Both the position numbers and the translations under genes were made by a program. From positions 1-5,087 of the forward strand of contig DTSG01000070.1 in NCBI GenBank assembly GCA_012965455.1: a stretch of DNA of 5,087 bases, in the 5' to 3' direction. Positions within the stretch are counted from its first letter, which is position 1. Each line of letters opens with the position of its first letter. The DNA comes from Planctomycetaceae bacterium. GTDB taxonomy: Bacteria > Planctomycetota > Planctomycetia > Pirellulales > Pirellulaceae. The notes beneath the pieces were generated by a model, which had not been told where the DNA came from, searched no databases, and was given only the letters and a program-made list of their open reading frames with translations. Below, one piece after another: positions 1 to 5,087 of this stretch.

Positions 1-1404
1 AACTACGCTCATAACAACGAATGGTGCACGCGCAACTTTTTAAATATTGGCCGAGTTGACGACGCACTCGCACTGGCACAAAACCTTACCACGTTACCAC
101 GACACCCCAAATACAACACACTTGCGCGACGTGGCAGCAGTTCTTACTACGGTCGAGCTCGCCTGTTCACGACACTCTACATGTACGAACGATGGCAGGA
201 CATGATTACCCTTGCTAACACGGCCGTACTGGAACCAACATCGATTGAAGCAGAAAAAGTCAAACGCCTGAAGTATGTCGGCATCGCTCATGCCATGCTG
301 GGACAAACCGCACAAACCGACACATTCAAAAAAGAGCTGCAAACCTTGCTTAACCACAACATCTCGGAGCGAGATAAGGCTGGTGAAACGGCGAAGACCA
401 AAGCGGAAGCCGAACAAGCAAAAGATACGAAAAAGAAAGAAGCCGACAAGAATAAAGCGATTACCAAGGCTACGACTGATGCCCGCCGCGCTTGGGATAA
501 AAAGGTCCGCGACTGTGAGCAAGCCATTGCCGCGTTAAACGGTTACACCCACTTAAAAAATGGAGAGCACGAAAAAGCACTTGAACTGCTACGTAAAGCT
601 GGTTCCGTTGACCGTATGACGGTTGCTAAATGTCAACAAGCCAGCGGTGACACCGACGGCGCTATTAAAGCAGCGGCGGCTCATGTCAAATCGCATGCCA
701 AAGAAGTACAACCGCTGGCATTACAAGTCGAAATTCTACATGCCGCTGGAAAAACAAAAGAAGCACAAACCGCATTTGAAGAATTACAAGCAATCTCTGG
801 TTCGATCGATATGCAGTCACCCGTGTTTGCTCGCATCACCGCAGTTGCCGCTGATCTGGGATGCGCTGGCCCCTGGAAACAAAACCTTAAACTGCGCGAC
901 GACATCGGCAATCGGCCTGACCTCGATACACTGGGCCCCTTTCGCTGGCAACCTTCAGCAGCGCCCGAATTCATACTGCGGGATCACCGCAATCGTAAAT
1001 TTTCAAGCAGCAAAGAGTTCAACGGAAAACCAACGATCGTTGTTTTCTACCTCGGGCATGGTTGCCTAGCCTGTGCGGAACAGTTGCAAAAAGTCATCGA
1101 TAACTATGACAAATTCACCGCTGCTGGCTTTGATATTTTAGCGATCAGCACCGATGACAATGAAAATCTCAAGCAATCGATCAAGCACTTTGATGGCAAA
1201 CTGCCGTTTACTATTGTGAATGACCCAAAACTTGAAATCTTCAAAGAATATCGCGTGCATGATGACTTCGAAGAGCAGCCTTTACACGGCACGTTTATCA
1301 TTGATGCCAACGGTTTTGTTCGCTGGCAGGACATCAGTTATCAACCGTTTATGGATACCGATTTCTTACTCACAGAAGCCGCCCGCTTGCTGGATGTCAA
1401 ATAG
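1..1404 (+). CDS. TPR-like/redoxin fusion protein, C-terminal part (5' end outside window)
   Basis: The frame is open from base 1 to the TAG at 1402-1404, so the true start lies upstream; the ATG at 181 is internal, because the 60 codons before it read as continuous protein. Of the 467 residues visible, about 10-120 and 175-290 are amphipathic helices of TPR type (for example GYTHLKNGEHEKALELL near residue 181). Residues about 123-172 are very rich in Lys, Ala, Glu and Asp, probably a long charged helix or coiled coil. Residues about 318-465 form a peroxiredoxin/AhpC-TSA-like thioredoxin fold: FILRDHRNRKF strand region, FYLGHGCLACAEQL with Cys355 and Cys358, ILAISTDD, and HGTFIIDANGFVRW near the end. 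In this family the first Cys would be the peroxidatic or redox-active residue; the Cys-x-x-Cys also suits a disulfide reductase role. Substrate is unknown. Location cannot be judged because the N-terminus, and any signal peptide, is missing. Gene family and fold are well supported; activity is inference. Confidence 0.88.
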   Translation, partial: NYAHNNEWCTRNFLNIGRVDDALALAQNLTTLPRHPKYNTLARRGSSSYYGRARLFTTLYMYERWQDMITLANTAVLEPTSIEAEKVKRLKYVGIAHAMLGQTAQTDTFKKELQTLLNHNISERDKAGETAKTKAEAEQAKDTKKKEADKNKAITKATTDARRAWDKKVRDCEQAIAALNGYTHLKNGEHEKALELLRKAGSVDRMTVAKCQQASGDTDGAIKAAAAHVKSHAKEVQPLALQVEILHAAGKTKEAQTAFEELQAISGSIDMQSPVFARITAVAADLGCAGPWKQNLKLRDDIGNRPDLDTLGPFRWQPSAAPEFILRDHRNRKFSSSKEFNGKPTIVVFYLGHGCLACAEQLQKVIDNYDKFTAAGFDILAISTDDNENLKQSIKHFDGKLPFTIVNDPKLEIFKEYRVHDDFEEQPLHGTFIIDANGFVRWQDISYQPFMDTDFLLTEAARLLDVK

Positions 1405-1417
1405 AACTTCCAAGGGT

Positions 1418-1469
1418 CCGCGCTAAGCGGCAACGGCCACACCCCATTCTCTCTGCTGCAGAGTGTGCC
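1418..1469 (+). terminator. Pair of small hairpins just after the redoxin gene
   Basis: Two inverted repeats follow the stop codon at 1404. The first is CCGC (1418-1421), loop GCTAA, GCGG (1427-1430). The second has CTCTG (1451-1455), loop CTG, CAGAG (1459-1463), and can be extended outward by CACA (1438-1441) with TGTG (1464-1467) and GG (1435-1436) with CC (1468-1469), leaving an asymmetric internal loop. No T-run follows either one, so these are at best weak terminators or 3'-end stabilising structures. Confidence 0.25.
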
Positions 1470-1471
1470 AT

Positions 1472-1494
1472 TGCCCCCCAAAAAAAAGGGGGCA
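1472..1494 (+). terminator. Hairpin with poly-A loop, possible terminator of redoxin gene
   Basis: A perfect 7-bp stem TGCCCCC (1472-1478) / GGGGGCA (1488-1494) closes a 9-base loop made of one C and eight A. It sits 67 bases after the redoxin stop and well before the next start, which is the right place for a terminator. It lacks the downstream T-run of a classical intrinsic terminator, so function is uncertain; on the minus strand the same loop is a T8 tract. Confidence 0.4.
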
Positions 1495-1553
1495 TTCTAG
1501 GATTGCACGGTGATTTACCGATATTCGTAGTGCATTAATGTAGCGTTATTCGG

Positions 1554-1559
1554 TAGAAT
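1554..1559 (+). promoter_or_regulatory. Weak -10-like element upstream of the fusion gene
   Basis: TAGAAT matches the sigma-70 -10 consensus at five of six positions and lies 52 bases before the GTG start. No convincing -35 box exists at 16-18 bases upstream; that region instead contains the palindrome CATTAATG (1533-1540). If real, transcription would begin near 1566, placing the GCGA hairpin (1571-1588) at the very 5' end of the mRNA. Base match only; planctomycete promoters are poorly defined. Confidence 0.2.
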
Positions 1560-1598
1560 TTGAACAGTTCCAAAGAAGCGATTCTTTGAACATGTTCC
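1559..1598 (+). promoter_or_regulatory. Tandem GAAC/GTTC dyads flanking a GCGA-loop hairpin
   Basis: TTTGAACAGTTCC (1559-1571) recurs as TTTGAACATGTTCC (1585-1598), identical except for one inserted T. Each copy is itself a dyad; the second contains the perfect 10-bp palindrome GAACATGTTC (1588-1597). Between them CAAAGAA (1571-1577), GCGA, TTCTTTG (1582-1588) forms a 7-bp stem with a GNRA-type tetraloop, extendable by GTT (1567-1569) with AAC (1589-1591) around a bulged C. The block ends 13 bases before the GTG start of the fusion gene. It could be a pair of operator sites for a dimeric regulator, or an RNA hairpin in the leader that affects stability or translation. No known regulator is assigned. 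Confidence 0.4.
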
Positions 1599-1611
1599 TT
1601 TTCGAGTATCG

Positions 1612-4600
1612 GTGAGCGAGATGAACCGCAACAAACTGCTTACACTATATCGCACAATGCTCATTGCCAGAGAGATTGATCGTGTCGAGCAACAAATCGC
1701 AAGTCGTGGCGAAGCGTTTTTTCATCTGTCCGGTGCCGGCCATGAAGCAACCGCCGCACTCGCCGAATACTTAACGCCAAGCGATTGGTTACATTGCCAT
1801 TATCGCGATCGAGCTCTGCTTGTCGCACGAGGAATCTCACCGCGAACATTTTTCGACAACTTACTGTGTAACGAATACGCACCGGGTAGTGGCCGACGGA
1901 TGTCAGCGTTTTTCAGTGACCCACAACTCAATGTATTGAGTATGGTAGCACCTACGGGGAACAATGCCGTGCAAGCTGCCGGAGTCGCTGCGGCCGTAAA
2001 AGACCAAGACAACCATCCGATTGTTTACTGTGGCGTCGGCGACGGTACGACTCAACAAGGAGAGTGGTTAGAAGGAGTGGCTGAAGCCGTACGGTCAAAC
2101 CTACCTGTGCTATTCATTGTGCAAGACAACCGCTGGGCCATTTCCACCAACACCGAAGGTCAAACTTGTTTCTCACGGGCAGACGGTCAAGCCACTGACC
2201 TGTTCGGTTTGCCCATTCACTATGTCGATGGGCGAGACGTATTGTTTGCCGATAAAGTATTTGCACAAGTTGTCGCCGAAATGCGCGAGCAACGTAAACC
2301 GGCGATGATTGTTATGCAAGTGGAACGCCTCGGCAGCCACACCAATGCCGATGATCAGTCCATCTATCGCAGCGAAGAAGATCTCGCCGAGGCTCAGTTG
2401 CATGGTGATCCGATTACAAACCTAGAAGAACATTTAACTGCCTATGGCATGACGACCGCAGAATTAAAAGTGATTCGCGCTCAAGTTGACGATCAGGTTG
2501 CCGCCGCTGAAGAGGAAGCACTACAAGCCAAAGATCCACTTCCTGCCTTGGACGCCTGTATCCAACACCCCGTTGAACTAACACACCCCAACAAGGAGAC
2601 CTTTGGATCACAAAGGGGCGATGCCAGCGACACTGCCAACATGCTTAACATGAAAGACGCCATGCGGCAGGTGCTGTTGAACCACTTGCTTGTCGACCCC
2701 AGCGTAACTTTGTATGGCGAAGATATCGAAGATCCCAAGGGGGACGTGTTTGGAGTAACACGGGGATTGAGCACACGATTCCCTGGCCGAGTTATGAATT
2801 CGCCGCTGTCAGAGTCAACCATCATCGGATCATCCATAGGTCGAGCACTCACCGGTCAACGGCCCGTTGCGTTTCTGCAATTTGCAGATTTCATGCCCAC
2901 AGCCTATAACCAAATCGTTAATGAATTGGCGACGATGCACTGGCGCAGCGATGGACAGTGGTCAGTACCGGTCATTATTATGGTCGCCTGCGGCGGATAT
3001 CGGCCAGGACTCGGTCCCTATCACGCCCAAACCTACGAAAGCGTATTGGCACATTGCCCTGGCATTGATGTGGTGATGCCCAGTTCCGCGCACGACGCTG
3101 CCGGACTACTCAACGCAGCATTCTTATCGCAACGCCCCACCGTTTTCTTGTATCCCAAAGCCTGCCTTAACGACTCCGATAAATCCACGTCCGCTGACGT
3201 TCACGAACAATTCGTGCCGCTCGGTGTCGCTCGTAAAATACAATCCGGCCATGACCTCACACTGGTCGGCTGGGGTAACACGGTCAGCATTTGCGAACAA
3301 ACGGCGACAGCACTTGAGCAAGTGGGGATCGCGACAGATATCATTGATCTACGTAGCATTTCACCTTGGGATCAGAAGCTCGTACTTTCCTCGGCTGAAA
3401 AAACAGCGCGGCTCATCGTCGTGCACGAAGACAACCAAACGTGCGGACTTGGTGCGGAGGTTATTGCCACCGTAGCCGAGAAAGCTAAATTACCAGTTGC
3501 CATGCGGCGCGTCACTCGACCCGATACACATATACCCTGTAACTTCCCCAATCAAACTCTCTTACTTCCAGGTTTAAAACGTACATTGGCCGCGGCAGCC
3601 GAGTTGTTAGATTTGGATCTCAAATGGGAAGAAAAACCAGCGCCCAGCGATGGCAACGCTTTTATTGAAGCCATTGGGTCCGGACCGGCCGACGAGTCGA
3701 TCGAAATTGTGGAGCTCTATGTCGACGCGGGGCAACAACTACAGCGCGGTGATGTGATTGCCTCTGTTGAAGCTACCAAGAGTGTCTTTGATATTACCTG
3801 TAGTATTGACGGTGAAGTCGCAGAAATACTGTGCGCCGTGGGGGATACTGTCAACGTCGGCGAGAACATGATCCGTTTGAAAACGGCAAGCGGCGCTCGC
3901 GCTAAACCAGCCGTCAAAGAAATCACTGGCAAGCCGATACTGCACCGTCGCAAATCTCAGAACACACTTGTCTTGGCTCGCGAACCTCGTGGCCATCGCG
4001 CGTTTGATGTGGGAATGTCAACCGTGGAAATCGCCAAAGGAAGTCGAGTTATCACCAATGAGGAATTACTGGGTGCCGACAATCCAATGACCAGTGAAGA
4101 CATTGTCCGGCGGACTGGGATTAGGCAAAGATATTGGATAGACAAAAACGAAGATGCCATTTCATTATCTGTGCACGCTTGTCAGCAAGTCTTGGAACAG
4201 CAAGGATTGCTGATCGATGATATTGATTTAGTTATTTGCTCGACGACCAGTCCCATGTCGATGACACCTTCCATGGCATGTCGAATACTCAACGGGCTCT
4301 CTACTGGAAAAGAGACTCTGATCCAAGCGTATGATATCAGCGCTGCCTGTAGTGGCTATTTATACGCCTTGCAATCTGGATATGATTTCTTGCAAAGCAC
4401 GCCTCACGGGCGCGTACTGGTTACCACAGCCGAGATACTATCGCCGCTACTGGACCTCAACGATTTCGATACCTCGATTTTATTCGGTGATGCGACGACA
4501 GCCACAATACTCTACGGAGAAAACCACTTTGAACATGCCGCTGCTCGTATTCAACGACCTGAACTATCGGCCAAGGGTGAAGATGGCAGCACACTATCTG

Positions 4601-4953
4601 TACCATTTCGAAACGCTGGGTTCATCCAGATGAAAGGCCGCCGAGTTTTCCAAGAAGCGGTGCGGTGCATGATGAACAGTTTGAATCGCGTTTGTGATCG
4701 CGATGGAATTCACGTCGATGAGCTCGATTTAGTGGTACCTCATCAAGCGAACCAACGTATCATTGACGCCATCCAGCATCGCATCAACCCACACGTTTTC
4801 AGCAATATTGCGCAACACGGAAACACTTCAAGCAGCACGATTCCTCTCTGTCTACACGAACTGCTACCTTCGATGGAAGCGGACCAAACACTCGGGCTCT
4901 GTGCCTTCGGCGGTGGATTCACCTTTGGCGCCAACATCATCAAAACGCTGTAG
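1612..4953 (+). CDS. Four-part fusion: 2-oxoacid dehydrogenase E1 alpha-E1 beta-lipoyl domain-ketoacyl-ACP synthase III
   Basis: One open frame of 1113 residues starts at GTG 1612 (in-frame stop at 1561; ATG 1621, three codons later, is an equally good start, and neither has a clear ribosome site). Domain 1, residues about 4-327, is E1 alpha: thiamine-diphosphate motif GDG at 143-145 followed 27 residues later by N173 (QDNRWAIST), and the loop RLGSHTNADDQSIYR at 239-253. Domain 2, about 344-668, is E1 beta: YGEDI at 368-372, NSPLSE with the cofactor-activating E401, and GPYHAQTYE with H471. Domain 3, about 684-759, is a lipoyl-type hammerhead with the carrier K723 in EATKS. A Lys/Arg/Pro-containing linker of about 35 residues leads to domain 4, about 796-1113, a full-length KAS III: RRTGIRQRYW at 833-842, catalytic C913 in AACSGYLYAL, H1044 in PHQANQRI, N1071 in HGNTSSSTIP, and the closing FGGGFTFGA. 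Expected role: oxidative decarboxylation of a 2-oxoacid and use of the acyl group as primer for condensation with malonyl-ACP. E1 signatures (HYRDR, the Asn-Arg-x-Ala-Ile-Ser-Thr stretch) resemble branched-chain or acetoin-type E1, so a branched primer is plausible but unproven. E2 core and E3-binding domain are absent. Cytoplasmic; no signal peptide or membrane segment. Confidence 0.95.
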   Translation: MSEMNRNKLLTLYRTMLIAREIDRVEQQIASRGEAFFHLSGAGHEATAALAEYLTPSDWLHCHYRDRALLVARGISPRTFFDNLLCNEYAPGSGRRMSAFFSDPQLNVLSMVAPTGNNAVQAAGVAAAVKDQDNHPIVYCGVGDGTTQQGEWLEGVAEAVRSNLPVLFIVQDNRWAISTNTEGQTCFSRADGQATDLFGLPIHYVDGRDVLFADKVFAQVVAEMREQRKPAMIVMQVERLGSHTNADDQSIYRSEEDLAEAQLHGDPITNLEEHLTAYGMTTAELKVIRAQVDDQVAAAEEEALQAKDPLPALDACIQHPVELTHPNKETFGSQRGDASDTANMLNMKDAMRQVLLNHLLVDPSVTLYGEDIEDPKGDVFGVTRGLSTRFPGRVMNSPLSESTIIGSSIGRALTGQRPVAFLQFADFMPTAYNQIVNELATMHWRSDGQWSVPVIIMVACGGYRPGLGPYHAQTYESVLAHCPGIDVVMPSSAHDAAGLLNAAFLSQRPTVFLYPKACLNDSDKSTSADVHEQFVPLGVARKIQSGHDLTLVGWGNTVSICEQTATALEQVGIATDIIDLRSISPWDQKLVLSSAEKTARLIVVHEDNQTCGLGAEVIATVAEKAKLPVAMRRVTRPDTHIPCNFPNQTLLLPGLKRTLAAAAELLDLDLKWEEKPAPSDGNAFIEAIGSGPADESIEIVELYVDAGQQLQRGDVIASVEATKSVFDITCSIDGEVAEILCAVGDTVNVGENMIRLKTASGARAKPAVKEITGKPILHRRKSQNTLVLAREPRGHRAFDVGMSTVEIAKGSRVITNEELLGADNPMTSEDIVRRTGIRQRYWIDKNEDAISLSVHACQQVLEQQGLLIDDIDLVICSTTSPMSMTPSMACRILNGLSTGKETLIQAYDISAACSGYLYALQSGYDFLQSTPHGRVLVTTAEILSPLLDLNDFDTSILFGDATTATILYGENHFEHAAARIQRPELSAKGEDGSTLSVPFRNAGFIQMKGRRVFQEAVRCMMNSLNRVCDRDGIHVDELDLVVPHQANQRIIDAIQHRINPHVFSNIAQHGNTSSSTIPLCLHELLPSMEADQTLGLCAFGGGFTFGANIIKTL

Positions 4954-4972
4954 GTTAATTAGTCGTCGTAGT

Positions 4973-5087
4973 TTACCCGTCCGAATTCGTAATCGTCGGC
5001 GGCTGGTCGCTGGCGGTTTCCATGCCCAACATTTCCTTTTGGAAGAAATCACCGACCCAGATGTAGATGCGATAAAAAACGGGTACC
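4973..5087 (-). CDS. Unidentified protein, C-terminal 37 residues (gene enters from right edge)
   Basis: On the minus strand a frame is open from the right edge to TAA at 4975-4973 and reads VPVFYRIYIWVGDFFQKEML, then GMETASDQ and a Pro/Thr/Ser-rich tail ending NSDG. It looks like genuine protein: third codon positions are mostly G or C, the composition has an aromatic-hydrophobic stretch followed by a polar, acidic end, and the stop falls just 19 bases beyond the stop of the fusion gene, a normal convergent arrangement. The competing minus-strand frame across the same bases runs into the fusion gene and is Arg/Lys-rich, as shadow frames usually are. The aromatic stretch could be the end of a membrane or amphipathic segment. 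I do not recognise the family, and the start is outside the window. Confidence 0.55.
   Translation of the reverse strand, partial: VPVFYRIYIWVGDFFQKEMLGMETASDQPPTITNSDG

Noticed and set aside
94..522. Minus-strand open frame of 142 codons
   Set aside because: Lies wholly antisense to the continuous redoxin/TPR frame and gives a Phe/Cys/Arg-rich, non-protein-like product.
623..1069. Plus-strand open frame of 148 codons in another phase
   Set aside because: Overlaps the real gene throughout, and its product is basic and low in recognisable structure; shadow frame.
1503..1526. TTGCAC (1503-1508) with ATATTC (1521-1526) as a promoter
   Set aside because: The spacer is only 12 bases, too short for sigma-70, and the region is also covered by the small inverted repeat CGGT-GATTT-ACCG (1508-1520).
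1588..1597. GAACATGTTC as a LexA (SOS) box
   Set aside because: Gram-positive type LexA sites have GAAC and GTTC separated by four bases; here the gap is two, and in the sister copy one. No SOS gene is nearby.
2493..2852. Minus-strand open frame of 119 codons
   Set aside because: Antisense to the E1 alpha/E1 beta junction, whose plus-strand reading is clearly a known family; no protein-like motifs in the antisense product.
1612..4953. Fusion as an assembly or sequencing artefact
   Set aside because: Domain junctions contain ordinary linker sequence of fitting length, there are no abrupt breaks, repeats or stops, and all four parts are complete. An artefact would more likely lose residues or a terminus at a junction.
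4864..5052. Minus-strand open frame of 62 codons
   Set aside because: Overlaps the KAS III C-terminus by about 90 bases and is Arg/Lys-rich; the alternative minus frame ending at 4973 is a better coding candidate.
5082..5087. GGTACC at the window end as a cloning junction
   Set aside because: A six-base site at an edge is easily chance, and the minus-strand coding frame runs through it without disturbance.

Overview
The window looks like chromosomal DNA of a Gram-negative-type bacterium, most likely a planctomycete close to the Pirellulaceae. That placement is inference. It rests on the style of the first protein (TPR-like helices followed by a redoxin domain with a GCLAC motif), weak Shine-Dalgarno signals, roughly balanced base composition by eye, and the very large fusion enzyme. 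No rRNA, tRNA, CRISPR array, insertion sequence or phage gene is visible.

Layout: (1) Bases 1-1404, plus strand, hold the C-terminal 467 codons of a protein that enters from the left edge. It has a helical TPR-like region, a charged Lys/Ala-rich stretch and a C-terminal peroxiredoxin/thioredoxin-fold domain with a CxxC. (2) Bases 1405-1611 are intergenic. The left half has hairpins that could end transcription of the first gene. The right half has a weak -10 candidate, two near-identical GAAC/GTTC dyads 26 bp apart, and a stable GCGA-loop hairpin between them. (3) Bases 1612-4953, plus strand, are one uninterrupted 1113-residue gene. It joins four normally separate parts: 2-oxoacid dehydrogenase E1 alpha, E1 beta, a lipoyl-type carrier domain, and a ketoacyl-ACP synthase III (FabH-like) domain. 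(4) A minus-strand gene enters from the right edge and ends at 4973, convergent with the fusion gene and only 19 bp from its stop. It has not been named before because only 37 codons are in the window.

The main result is the fusion enzyme. All visible catalytic signatures are intact: the thiamine-diphosphate motif in E1 alpha, the Glu and His of E1 beta, the carrier lysine, and the Cys-His-Asn triad of KAS III. The E2 acyltransferase core and the E3-binding domain are missing. The simplest reading is a one-chain device that decarboxylates a 2-oxoacid, loads the acyl group on its own lipoyl arm, and makes it the primer of a fatty-acid or polyketide-like chain. Whether the acyl group goes straight from lipoyl to the KAS III cysteine or passes through CoA via a separate E2 cannot be told from sequence. 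The flanking genes do not obviously belong to the same pathway.
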